Source of the DNA: Paracoccus beibuensis
GTDB taxonomy: Bacteria > Pseudomonadota > Alphaproteobacteria > Rhodobacterales > Rhodobacteraceae
Reading direction: 5' to 3'
Length of the DNA: 64,000 nt
Assembly: GCF_026162625.1 (NCBI RefSeq)
Contig: NZ_JAOTBD010000003.1
Coordinates: 124,001-188,000, forward strand
Notes under the pieces: generated by a model
Database searches by the model: none
What the model was told of the DNA's origin: nothing
Seen by the model: only the letters and a program-made list of their open reading frames with translations
Shown here: piece after piece, positions 32,242-41,051 of the stretch
Position numbering within the stretch: position 1 is the stretch's first letter
Layout: each line of letters opens with the position of its first letter
Translations under genes and position numbers: made by a program

Positions 32242-33186
32242 TCAGTATCTGACGCGGTGACATAACGTGGCGGGATCGGACAGGATCCCCGGATAGGCGG
32301 CGGGCAGATCGGTGAAGGCGGTCTCACCCGACACAAGCCCATCCAGCCGGTCGTCCGCCAGCAGCGCCAGCGCCTTGGACAGCCGCCTGCGATAGGTCCA
32401 GCGGGGCGCGCGCCCGGGCGGGACGGATCCGACCTGAGAGCTGACGACCCGCAGGCGGCGGCTGTGGAACGCGCCGCCAAGGGGCAGGGCCACCTGCGCC
32501 TGCCCGTGCCAGCTGGCCTCGACGATCGTGGCCTCGGGGCCAGCCAGATGAAGCGCCGCCACCAGCCCCGCCTGGGTGGCGCTGGCATGGATCACCACGT
32601 CCTGGTCCGGCAAGCCATCGCCGGTCGCGGCGAAGTCGCAGCCAAGCTTGCGGGCCAGCGCTTCGCGGGCGGGAAGCGGGTCGATCACCGTGACCTCTGC
32701 CCCCGGCAGGCGCGCGGCCAGCGACGCGACCAGAAGGCCGACAAGCCCGCCCCCGACGATGGCGATGCGGTCGCCGGCGCCCGCATCGCTGTCCCAAAGG
32801 ATGTTCAGCGCGGTTTCCATGTTGGCGGCCAGGACGGCGCGTTCGGGCGGAACCGCGTCAGGCACCGGGATCAGCGCGTTCGCAGGCAGCCGGAACCGCG
32901 ACTGGTGGGGAAAGAGGGCAAAGACCGCCTGGCCCGCCAGGTCCCCCTCGACGGCGCGGCCGACGGCGGCATAGCCGTACTTGACCGGGAACGGGAAGTC
33001 TCCCTCCTGGAAGGGGGCGCGCATGCGGTTCTGCTCGGACGCTGGAACGGCGCCCGACAGGACCAGCCGCTCGGTTCCCCGGCTGATGCCGGTGAACATC
33101 GTCTGGACAAGGACGCCGTCGCCAAGCGTGCCATCGCAGATCTCGGCCAGGCCCTCGGCCACGCACCACAGCGCCAGGGCGGTCAT
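32242..33186 (-). CDS. Zinc-independent MDR family dehydrogenase
   Basis: This 314-residue medium-chain dehydrogenase begins with a truncated GroES-like part (MFTGISRGTERLVLSG) without the GHE/Cys zinc ligands, followed by KYGYAAVGRAVEG. The Rossmann domain is IAIVGGGLVGLLVASLAARL. This form, with the SRGTE start, resembles BchC-type and related zinc-free MDR proteins. It overlaps the ribA stop by ATGA and is followed by the PTPS-like gene, so it is part of the same pathway. The substrate is unknown. Confidence 0.85.
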   Translation of the reverse strand: MTALALWCVAEGLAEICDGTLGDGVLVQTMFTGISRGTERLVLSGAVPASEQNRMRAPFQEGDFPFPVKYGYAAVGRAVEGDLAGQAVFALFPHQSRFRLPANALIPVPDAVPPERAVLAANMETALNILWDSDAGAGDRIAIVGGGLVGLLVASLAARLPGAEVTVIDPLPAREALARKLGCDFAATGDGLPDQDVVIHASATQAGLVAALHLAGPEATIVEASWHGQAQVALPLGGAFHSRRLRVVSSQVGSVPPGRAPRWTYRRRLSKALALLADDRLDGLVSGETAFTDLPAAYPGILSDPATLCHRVRY

Positions 33187-34307
33187 GCCAGCAGGTGCCC
33201 CGACTTGCGCGCCTTGGTGTCCAGGTAGCGGGTGTTGTCCGGCCCGCGGCCGACCTGAAGCGGCACCCGCTCGACCACCTCGATACCTTCGCCGTCAAGG
33301 CGCGAGATCTTGGCCGGGTTGTTGGTCATCAGGCGCACGCGACCGATCCCCATTTGACGCAGCAGGGCCGCGCCGGTGCGGAAGTCGCGTTCGTCATCCT
33401 CGAACCCCAGCCGATGGTTCGCCTCGACCGTGTCCAGCCCCTGATCCTGCAGGGCATAGGCGCGCATCTTGTTGGCCAGCCCGATGCCGCGCCCTTCCTG
33501 GTTGAGATAGACAAGGACGCCCGACCCCTCGGCCTCCATCGCGGCCAGTGCGGCCTGAAGCTGAGGTCCGCAGTCGCATTTCAGGCTGCCGAGGACATCG
33601 CCCGTGAAGCAGGCAGAATGAAGCCGCACCAGCACAGGCGTCTGCCGGTCGGGCTGTCCCACCTCGACCGCGTAATGCTCGGGTCCGCCGTCGGTCGCGC
33701 GGAACACGTGCAGCCGCCCGTTCCGCGCCGCCAGCATCGGCACGCGCGCGTCTGACACCGGGCGCGGGCTGCGGGGCAACAGCAGGTGCGAAAGGACCTC
33801 GTCAGCGCCAAGGACGCCCAGGGTGTTGCGCATGGCGGTCTGCAGGACATCGGGGCCCGTGAGCACCACGGCGGCGGGCAGAAGCTCGGCCGCCTTGACC
33901 AGGCGGATCGCAGCGCGGTGCAGCGATGTCGGCTGCTGCTGTGGCGCTTGCGGCACGGCATCGGATGCGGCCATGCGGCGCGACGGATCGGCAAGCGCCC
34001 GGATCCAGTCCAAGCGCGCGTCGGCGGGGACGGGCAGCAGCTCGACCTCGCCCTCGTGCGGGCGGTGGCGCAGCGCTTCGGCCCTGCGCGACGTCACGAC
34101 CAGCTGGCACGGCCTGCCAAGCGCCGCGAACCGTTCGTCCGAGAGCGTCTCGACCGGAAGGACCAGCGCGGCCTCGGGCTGTCCCAGCAGCGCCACCGGC
34201 ACGCCAAGCCTGAGGTCCGACACCATGCGCGACACACGCTCGGCGGTTCCAAGGGCAAAGGGATCGACGGACGGAGCAGCACTGGGAAGCGGAGGCAAGA
34301 TACGCAT
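33183..34307 (-). CDS. ribA: GTP cyclohydrolase II (RibA) with long N-terminal domain
   Basis: The 374-residue protein has its RibA catalytic domain from about residue 187. Zinc ligands are C233, C244 and C246 (CFTGDVLGSLKCDC), with YLNQEGRGIGLANK and ANHRLGFEDDERDF further on. It opens GTP to a diaminopyrimidine and formate. About 185 residues precede the domain, far longer than the E. coli enzyme; they do not look like RibB and I do not recognise them. The ATG at 34307 has GAAGG upstream. It is the first gene of an operon with MDR, PTPS-like, methyltransferase and RibD-like genes. Confidence 0.92.
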   Translation of the reverse strand: MRILPPLPSAAPSVDPFALGTAERVSRMVSDLRLGVPVALLGQPEAALVLPVETLSDERFAALGRPCQLVVTSRRAEALRHRPHEGEVELLPVPADARLDWIRALADPSRRMAASDAVPQAPQQQPTSLHRAAIRLVKAAELLPAAVVLTGPDVLQTAMRNTLGVLGADEVLSHLLLPRSPRPVSDARVPMLAARNGRLHVFRATDGGPEHYAVEVGQPDRQTPVLVRLHSACFTGDVLGSLKCDCGPQLQAALAAMEAEGSGVLVYLNQEGRGIGLANKMRAYALQDQGLDTVEANHRLGFEDDERDFRTGAALLRQMGIGRVRLMTNNPAKISRLDGEGIEVVERVPLQVGRGPDNTRYLDTKARKSGHLLA

Positions 34308-34493
34308 GGATCGACCTTCAAGCCCGGGGAACACGAAGAGGTTTCAGCCTAACATCCTGATACACGTGCCAGTTCCTGCAACGGTTTCGCGGCGTGGCGG
34401 AATGTCGCGGCGCTTGGGCGCTGCAATCGGGAACATCCCAGGCGCTGTTTCGGTTTCTCGACGTGGCCCAGGCCGCATCTGCTTGGGGGATAC

Positions 34494-35234
34494 ATGGGAC
34501 TGCGCACCTGGCTTGGCCTGATCCGCTCGCTTGCGATCTACTACAACCCCGTGCGTCAGCGTCAGCTGAGGACGTTCTATCGCGGCCTTCTGTCGCCCGG
34601 CCAGCTGGCCTTCGACATCGGCGCGCACGTGGGCAGCCGCGCCCGGGCCATGCGGTCGGCGGGCGCGCGCGTCGTCGCCTGCGAACCGCAGGAGCCTTTC
34701 GCGGGCTTCCTTCAGCGCAGCCTGCCGCGCGACATCGTTCTGGTGCAGAAGGCCGTGGGCCAGTCCGAGACCGTGGCCGAAATGGCCGTGTCGTCGCTGC
34801 ACCCGACGGTGTCATCGCTCAGTGCCAGCTTCGCGGCCGACGCGGCAGAGGCGCCGGGCTTCGGCCATGTCCGCTGGGACCGGCGGCAGCGGGTGCAGGT
34901 CACCACGCTGGACCGGCTGATCGCCGAACATGGACTGCCGGATCTGGTCAAGATCGACGTCGAGGGGTTCGAGCTGGACGTGCTGGCGGGTCTCAGCCAG
35001 CCGCTGCCGCTGGTGTCGGTGGAATACCTGCCGGGGTTACCCGAACGCTCGCTGGCGGTGATCGACCGGCTGACGCGGCTTGGCGACTATCGTTTCAACC
35101 CGGTCGCCGGAGAGGATGCGCGCTTCCTCTGGCCCGACTGGCGGGATGCCGGGGCGGTGCGGGCGTGGCTTCGCAGCCTGCCGCGCGACGGCATGTCGGG
35201 CGACCTCTATGCCCGCGTGGTTTCGCCGGACTGA
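34494..35234 (+). CDS. FkbM family methyltransferase
   Basis: This 246-residue protein has a FkbM-type SAM-binding core: AFDIGAHVGSRARAM near residue 40, the EPQEPF motif and the DLVKIDVEGFELDVLAGL stretch near residue 155. The family usually O-methylates sugars or polyketides. The start at 34494 has a GGGGGA site. Its 3' end overlaps by 28 bases that of the convergent phosphatase gene. Role and substrate are not clear from its neighbours. Confidence 0.85.
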   Translation: MGLRTWLGLIRSLAIYYNPVRQRQLRTFYRGLLSPGQLAFDIGAHVGSRARAMRSAGARVVACEPQEPFAGFLQRSLPRDIVLVQKAVGQSETVAEMAVSSLHPTVSSLSASFAADAAEAPGFGHVRWDRRQRVQVTTLDRLIAEHGLPDLVKIDVEGFELDVLAGLSQPLPLVSVEYLPGLPERSLAVIDRLTRLGDYRFNPVAGEDARFLWPDWRDAGAVRAWLRSLPRDGMSGDLYARVVSPD

Positions 35235-36004
35235 CGGAGGGTGGCGGCGAAGCGGTCGAAGATCGCCGGTGGCGCGGCGATGACGTTGCCACTGTCCTCG
35301 GGGCGGTCCTCGGGCGCCCAGCCCTCGACCCGGCAGCCGGCTTCGCGCAGCAGGACCAGGCCTGCGGCGATGTCCCAGGGCCGCAGGCGGCGTTCCCAGA
35401 ACCCGTCCAGCCGTCCTGCCGCGACATAGGCCAGGTCCAGCGCCGCGGCCCCCATGCGCCGGACGCCTGCCGACTGGGGCAGCACGCGAACCAGGTCGGC
35501 GGCGTGGTCGGGAATGTCGGGCATGTCCCCGAAGGGCAGGCCGGTCCCGAACAGCGCAGCGTCGAAGCCTGGCGGTGCCGCCGCCGCAAGCGGGGCGTCG
35601 TTCAGGTGCAGGCCGCCGCCGATGCGGGCGCTGAACATCTCGTTCTTCAGGGGATCGTGGACGACGCCCAGGACCAGCCGCCCGTCTTCCTCCAGCGCGA
35701 TGGACACGGCCCAATGCGCAATCCCGCGCAGGAAGTTCGTCGTTCCGTCCAGCGGATCGACGATCCAGCGGCGGCGGCCGGCAAGCCCCGCGCTTTCCTC
35801 GCCCAGCCAGCCATCGCCGGGGCAGCCGTCCAGAAGGTCGCGCCTCAGCATCGCCTCGGCCCCGTGATCGGCCTGCGACACATAGTCGCCCGCGCGCTTG
35901 GCGGTGATCGTCAGTTGGTCGCGCGCTGCCCAATGGTCGCGCAGCAGGTCCCCGGCCGCGCGTGCGGCCTTGCAGGCAAGCGTCAGATCGTCGATGGTGC
36001 TCAT
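35207..36004 (-). CDS. Inositol monophosphatase family protein
   Basis: This 265-residue phosphatase has the Mg-binding motifs of the family: GEES (E at about residue 69), DPLDGTTN and, near the C-terminus, PWDIAAGLVLLREAG. Members hydrolyse inositol phosphates, 3'-phosphoadenosine phosphates or histidinol phosphate; the sequence does not settle which. The start is the ATG at 36004; ribosome-binding potential is weak. It is convergent with the FkbM gene and overlaps it by 28 bases. A second family member (55418-56203) is more HisN-like. Confidence 0.85.
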   Translation of the reverse strand: MSTIDDLTLACKAARAAGDLLRDHWAARDQLTITAKRAGDYVSQADHGAEAMLRRDLLDGCPGDGWLGEESAGLAGRRRWIVDPLDGTTNFLRGIAHWAVSIALEEDGRLVLGVVHDPLKNEMFSARIGGGLHLNDAPLAAAAPPGFDAALFGTGLPFGDMPDIPDHAADLVRVLPQSAGVRRMGAAALDLAYVAAGRLDGFWERRLRPWDIAAGLVLLREAGCRVEGWAPEDRPEDSGNVIAAPPAIFDRFAATLRQSGETTRA

Positions 36005-36165
36005 GGCGCGGGCCCCCCTTTGTCGGCCCTGCGGATGCCCGGCGAGGCAGCGTCTGTCAACGCCGCGACGGCGGATCACACAGGATTTCATTTGCGGCGG
36101 CGGCTTGATCGGGCACTCTGCCAAAAGGCGCCGGCACCGGGCGCAGTGCTGTTGGAAGGCTGACG

Positions 36166-37257
36166 ATGCGGATCCTAAAGACAACATTAGGCGCGATCGT
36201 GATCGTGGGGGCGGCCGCTGCGGGGCTGCACCTGTCCGACCGCCTGCTGGCGGCACCCGACCCGCAGGTCCGCGCCGAGACCCTGTCCGAGACCGTGCCC
36301 GTCGAGACCATCCCCGTCGAGACCGCCCGCTTCACCGATAGTGTCCGCGCCGTCGGCACCGCCCGTGCCCGCCGCGCCATTGCCGTGACATCCGAGGCCA
36401 GCGGCCGCATCACCCGCATCGCCTTTACCCCGGGGGGCGCGGTCGCCCAGGGCGACCTGCTGCTGGCGCTGGACGACCGGGCGGAACAGGCCGACCTGAT
36501 GGCGGCCGAGGCGACGCTGGCCGAAGCGCAGGCTGCCTTTGCCAGGCAAGAGCAGTTGAACCGCAGCGGCAGCGCGTCAGACGCCGCGTTTCAGACCGCT
36601 CGTGCGGCGCTGCTGCGGGCCGAGGCCGAGCGCGACAGCGCCCAGCTGGCGCTGGAGGATCGGCGCGTGACAGCACCCTTCGACGGCGTGACGGGCCTCA
36701 CCGACCTGGTCGAGGGGCAGCTTCTGGACAGCGCCACGCCAATCACCACGCTGGACGACCTTTCGGCGATAGAGGTCGACTTCGCCGTGCCCGAAACGCT
36801 GCTGCCGCGGCTGGCTCAGGGGCAGGCGGTGCAGCTGCGCTCGGCCGCCTGGCCCGGGCGGGTGTTTCCGGCAGAGATCGCCCGCATCGACACCCGCGTC
36901 GATCCGGCCACGCGGTCCATCGCCCTGCGCGCGCAGATGGACAATGGCGACCGTGCGCTGGCCGGCGGGATGTTCCTGCAGGTGGAACTGGTGCTGGATG
37001 AACGCCGCGCGCCCGCCGTGCCGGAAACCGCGCTGACCGTGGACGGCGACCGGCACCTTGTTCTGGTCGCGCGCGACGGCCAGGCACAGCATGCCGAGAT
37101 CGAGGTGGGCCAGCAGATCGACGGGCTGGTCGAGGTCGTGGCCGGGCTGGAGCCCGGCACACCGATCATCGTGTCGAACCTGCATCGCGTCTCGCCCGGC
37201 ACCGCCATCCATGCGACGCCCCGGACCCAGACCGCCAGTTCCGGGGCGGGCGGATGA
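36166..37257 (+). CDS. RND efflux periplasmic adaptor (membrane fusion protein)
   Basis: This 363-residue protein has an N-terminal membrane anchor (residues 7-25) and no lipobox Cys. The barrel-sandwich (lipoyl-like) halves begin at ITRIAFTPGGAVAQGDLLLALDD and resume at VTAPFDGVTGLTDLVEGQLL. A coiled-coil hairpin lies between them, followed by the beta-barrel domain. Its stop overlaps the permease start (ATGA). No outer-membrane channel gene lies in the window, so a shared TolC-type channel is likely. Drug or metabolite specificity cannot be told. Confidence 0.92.
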   Translation: MRILKTTLGAIVIVGAAAAGLHLSDRLLAAPDPQVRAETLSETVPVETIPVETARFTDSVRAVGTARARRAIAVTSEASGRITRIAFTPGGAVAQGDLLLALDDRAEQADLMAAEATLAEAQAAFARQEQLNRSGSASDAAFQTARAALLRAEAERDSAQLALEDRRVTAPFDGVTGLTDLVEGQLLDSATPITTLDDLSAIEVDFAVPETLLPRLAQGQAVQLRSAAWPGRVFPAEIARIDTRVDPATRSIALRAQMDNGDRALAGGMFLQVELVLDERRAPAVPETALTVDGDRHLVLVARDGQAQHAEIEVGQQIDGLVEVVAGLEPGTPIIVSNLHRVSPGTAIHATPRTQTASSGAGG

Positions 37258-40200
37258 GCCTGCCCGACCTTTCGCTGCGCCGGCCGGTCCTTGCGACGGT
37301 CCTGAACCTGCTGATCGTGCTGATCGGCGCCGTCGCCATGACCCGCCTGCCGGTGCGCGAACTGCCGCAGGTGGACGCGGCAGAGGTCAGCGTCCGCGTG
37401 GACTATACCGGTGCGGGACCCGAGGTGGTGGACAACCAGCTGGCAACGGTGATCGAGGGCGCGCTTGCGGGCGTCAGCGGCGTCACGTCCATGCGCACGA
37501 ACTCTGACCGGGGCGGGATGCGCAGCGTGCTGACTTTCGATCCGTCGCGCGACATCGACAGCGCCGCCAACGACGTGCGCGCTGCCGTGGACCGGGTCCT
37601 GAACGACCTGCCCGAAGGCGCCGGCACGCCCAGGGTCGAGAAGAACGACGACGAGGGCGACCCGGTGATGCGGTTGTCGCTGTCCAGCCCGACGATGACG
37701 CCGCTTCAGCTGTCAGACTATGCCGACCGCTTCATCATCGACCGCCTGGCCCGCCTGCCCGGCGTGGCCAACACCGCGATCTATGGCGAGCGGGCGCCAT
37801 CGATGCGGATCTGGCTGGATCAGTCCCGCATGGCCGGCTATGGCCTGACGACCGGTGATGTCATCGCCGCGCTGCAGGCCAACAACGTGGAACTCCCCGC
37901 CGGAGAGATCGAGACCGACGCCCGCCAGCTGCAGGTGTTGGCCGAGACGCGCTTCGCCTCGGCCGACGCGTTCCGACAGGTGGTCCTGCGCGACGACGGA
38001 ACCCGGCCCCTGCGTCTTGGCGACATCGCCCGGATCGAGCAGGGCGCCGAGGAAACCGAGACGATCTACCGCTCGAACGGCGTGGTCGCGTTGGGGATGG
38101 GCGTGCTGCCGCAGGCGCAGTCGAACACCGTCGCCATTTCCCGCGCCATCCGCGCCGAGATCGAGCGCATCCGCCCGACCCTGCCCCCGGGCATGTCGCT
38201 GCGCGTCACATCGGACGAGGCGGTCTTCATCGAAAGTTCGCTGGCGCAGGTCGTGAAGGTCTTCGCCGAGGCCGTGGCACTGGTCACGGCGGTGATCTTC
38301 CTGTTCCTCGGCTCGATGCGGCTGTCGCTGGTGCCGGTGGTGACGATCCCCATCTCGGCGCTGGGGGCGGGCCTGGGGATGCTGGCGCTGGGATTCTCGA
38401 TCAACATCCTGACCCTGTTCGCGCTGATCCTGGCGATCGGCCTGGTCGTTGACGACGCCATCGTGGTGCTGGAGAACATCCAGCGCCACCGCGCCATGGG
38501 CGCCAGCCGGGCCGAGGCCGCCCGGCGCGGCGCGGGCCAGGTCAGCTTCGCCGTCATCGCGACGACGGCCGTGCTGATTTCAGTCTTCCTGCCGGTCAGC
38601 TTCATGGAGGGTGAACTGGGCCAGCTGTTTGCGGAATTCGGGATCGTCATGGCCATCGCCGTTGCCGTGTCGGGCGTCGTCGCGCTGACCCTGTCGCCGG
38701 TGCTGGCCGCCCGAGTCATGCCGCGCGAGGACAAGCCGAACTGGCTGACCCGCAGCGTCAACCGCGCGATCGACTGGCTGGAACGCGGCTATGACGCGAT
38801 CCTGGCGCGGATGATTGCCCGGCCCGTGGCGATCCTTGCCGGAACGGCATTCCTGGTCGCAGCGGCAGTGTCGGTCTATCAGGCGCTGCCCCGGCAGCTG
38901 ACCCCTGACGAGGATCGCGGCGCGTTCCGCATCATGCTGACGGCGCCGCAGGGGTCGAACCTTGCCTATACGGACGCGGCCGCGCGCAAGGTCGAGGCGA
39001 TGATCGCGCCCCTGCGCGAGCAGGGCGTCGTCGAGAACGTCACCACCGTGGTCGGCATCTGGGGCGAGACCCGGCGGGCCCGGGTGTTCGTGAACCTTGT
39101 CCCTTGGGACAAGCGCGACGTCTCGGTTGACGAGGTGATGGCCGAGCTGCGCCCGCAGGTCTCGGCCATGACCGAGATTTCGTCCTGGCTGCAACCCTCG
39201 GGCGGGCTTGGCATCGGCAGCGGCAGCGGCAGCATCAGCTGGATGATCGGTGGGCCGGACCTGGAGCGCGCCGCGGCGTGGGCCAGCGACCTTGCGGACG
39301 AACTGCAGGGCGCGCCCGGAGTGGCGGGGGTCGAGGTCGACTTCGCCGCGAACCAGCCGGGCGCGTCGCTGTCCATCGACCGCACCCGGGCGCAGGACCT
39401 GGGGCTGGACAGCGAAACGGTGGCGCAGACGCTGCAGGTGCTGTTCGCGTCGCGGACGGTCGGCGAATATGCCGACGATGGGCGGCAGTACCCGGTCATC
39501 CTGCAGGCCTTGCCAGAGGATCGCGACAGCGTCGGCGACATGTTGTCGGTGATGATCCGCAACGGTCGCGGCGACCTGATCCCGCTGTCGGCCTTCGCCG
39601 ACATCACCACCGGCGCCACCGTCCCCGAGATCGACCGCTATGACCGCCTGATCTCGGTCGAGACCGAGGCTGACCTGGTCGAGGGCACGGACCTTGCCCG
39701 CGCCATGGCCGTAGTCGAGGCCGCCGCAGCCGACCTGCCCGCAGGTGCCCTGCTGGCCTGGCGCGGGCAGGCCGAGGATTTCCAGGAAAACCAGGGCGGA
39801 GTGGCCACGGTCTTCGCCATGGCGCTGGCCATCGTGTTCCTGGTTCTGGCCGCACAGTTCGAAAGCTTCCGCACGCCCCTGACGATCATGCTGACGGTGC
39901 CCTTGGGGCTGGCGGGCGCGGTGGCGACGCTGCTGCTGACCGGGGCATCGGTCAACATCTTTTCCCAGGTCGGGATGATCCTGCTGATCGGGATCATGGC
40001 CAAGAACGGCATCCTGATCGTCGAGTTCGCCAACCAGCTGCGCGACGAGGGCCGTGACTTGGTGACGGCCGCGCGCGAAGGCGCGGTCACGCGGCTGCGG
40101 CCGGTGATGATGACGACCATCGCCACCGTGCTCGGGGCGGTGCCTTTGGCGACGGCGACGGGGGCGGGGGCCGAAAGCCGACGGGCAATCGGCGCGGTGA

Positions 40201-40316
40201 TTGTGGGCGGGCTGTCGCTGGCCTTCGTGCTGACGCTGTTCCTGACGCCGGTGATCTATGTCCTGGTCGAGAACCTGCGCCGCCATCCGCGCCCCGAGGC
40301 GCAGCCGGCGGAATAG
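37254..40316 (+). CDS. RND family efflux permease
   Basis: This 1020-residue inner-membrane transporter has the 12-helix, two-porter-domain layout of HAE-1/AcrB-like pumps. The DDAIVVLENIQRHRAMG motif near residue 402 holds the conserved Asp pair of helix 4 needed for proton transfer. A second half begins after about residue 510. It forms a pair with the adaptor gene. The family exports drugs, dyes and lipids. Length and motifs are intact. The end is convergent with the GntR gene, 10 bases apart. Confidence 0.95.
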   Translation: MSLPDLSLRRPVLATVLNLLIVLIGAVAMTRLPVRELPQVDAAEVSVRVDYTGAGPEVVDNQLATVIEGALAGVSGVTSMRTNSDRGGMRSVLTFDPSRDIDSAANDVRAAVDRVLNDLPEGAGTPRVEKNDDEGDPVMRLSLSSPTMTPLQLSDYADRFIIDRLARLPGVANTAIYGERAPSMRIWLDQSRMAGYGLTTGDVIAALQANNVELPAGEIETDARQLQVLAETRFASADAFRQVVLRDDGTRPLRLGDIARIEQGAEETETIYRSNGVVALGMGVLPQAQSNTVAISRAIRAEIERIRPTLPPGMSLRVTSDEAVFIESSLAQVVKVFAEAVALVTAVIFLFLGSMRLSLVPVVTIPISALGAGLGMLALGFSINILTLFALILAIGLVVDDAIVVLENIQRHRAMGASRAEAARRGAGQVSFAVIATTAVLISVFLPVSFMEGELGQLFAEFGIVMAIAVAVSGVVALTLSPVLAARVMPREDKPNWLTRSVNRAIDWLERGYDAILARMIARPVAILAGTAFLVAAAVSVYQALPRQLTPDEDRGAFRIMLTAPQGSNLAYTDAAARKVEAMIAPLREQGVVENVTTVVGIWGETRRARVFVNLVPWDKRDVSVDEVMAELRPQVSAMTEISSWLQPSGGLGIGSGSGSISWMIGGPDLERAAAWASDLADELQGAPGVAGVEVDFAANQPGASLSIDRTRAQDLGLDSETVAQTLQVLFASRTVGEYADDGRQYPVILQALPEDRDSVGDMLSVMIRNGRGDLIPLSAFADITTGATVPEIDRYDRLISVETEADLVEGTDLARAMAVVEAAAADLPAGALLAWRGQAEDFQENQGGVATVFAMALAIVFLVLAAQFESFRTPLTIMLTVPLGLAGAVATLLLTGASVNIFSQVGMILLIGIMAKNGILIVEFANQLRDEGRDLVTAAREGAVTRLRPVMMTTIATVLGAVPLATATGAGAESRRAIGAVIVGGLSLAFVLTLFLTPVIYVLVENLRRHPRPEAQPAE

Positions 40317-40325
40317 CGGCCGGCC

Positions 40326-40958
40326 TCAGCCACGCCCGGCGATGATCTCGAGCACGGTGCCAAGCGAGGCGCCCATATGCGCGCGCATCAGCGCCGCCGC
40401 GCGGTCCCCATCGCGCGCCGTCACAGCCTCGAGGATCTGGCGATGTTCGGCGCGCGACGATCCGATCCTGTCGGCCCGCTCCATGAACTGCGCGTTGCGC
40501 CAGGGAAGGCTGCGGCGGTTCAGATCCTCCAGCAGGTCGGCCAGCACGTGGTTCTGCGCCCCTTGCCGCAGCGCATCGTGGAACCGGATGTTCAGGTCGG
40601 CATAATCCGTGCCCGACCCGTCGCCGTCGAGGATGCGCCGCAGCACCGCGAGTTCAGCCGAGGTCATGCGCAGCGCGGCCAGTCCCGCGCAAAGCGCCTC
40701 CAACTCGCCCAGGGCCTCGAACAGGTGGCGCAGCGCGTCGGGCGACATGCGGCGGACCAGGAAGGCGCGGCGCGGCCCGCGTTCGATCAGCCCCTCGGCC
40801 GCAAGGCGCTGCAAGGCCTCGCGCACCGGCGTGCGCGATAGGCCGAAGCGCGCGCCGAGTGCCGTCTCCGCGAGAGGGTCGCCCGGGCGCAGGACGCCCG
40901 TCACGATCTCGGCCGACAGGACGGCGTGTATCTGTTCGGCGGACCGTGTCGCGGACAT
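40326..40958 (-). CDS. GntR family regulator with FCD domain
   Basis: This 210-residue regulator has an N-terminal winged helix (LAETALGARFGLSRTPVREALQRL) and a C-terminal FCD domain with a metal-site type Asp/His set (RFHDAL, EHRQIL, RAHMGAS). FCD regulators usually bind a carboxylate effector. It is transcribed divergently from the gamma-glutamyltransferase gene. A perfect TGTATACA palindrome lies between them (40998-41005), so it is likely a repressor or regulator of the adjacent catabolic block. Confidence 0.9.
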   Translation of the reverse strand: MSATRSAEQIHAVLSAEIVTGVLRPGDPLAETALGARFGLSRTPVREALQRLAAEGLIERGPRRAFLVRRMSPDALRHLFEALGELEALCAGLAALRMTSAELAVLRRILDGDGSGTDYADLNIRFHDALRQGAQNHVLADLLEDLNRRSLPWRNAQFMERADRIGSSRAEHRQILEAVTARDGDRAAALMRAHMGASLGTVLEIIAGRG

Positions 40959-40997
40959 AAGGTCGCTCCGTCGCTTGTGTTCCGATCACCATCATCT

Positions 40998-41005
40998 GTA
41001 TACAT
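40998..41005. promoter_or_regulatory. Candidate GntR/FCD operator
   Basis: The 8-base palindrome TGTATACA lies within TCTGTATACATG in the divergent spacer. It matches the T-x-GTATAC-x-A type sites bound by FadR/VanR-type GntR proteins. Confidence 0.55.
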
Positions 41006-41051
41006 GTCGCACGGTCGATGCCACGTGATTCAGCCGCGACAGAGGGACGCC

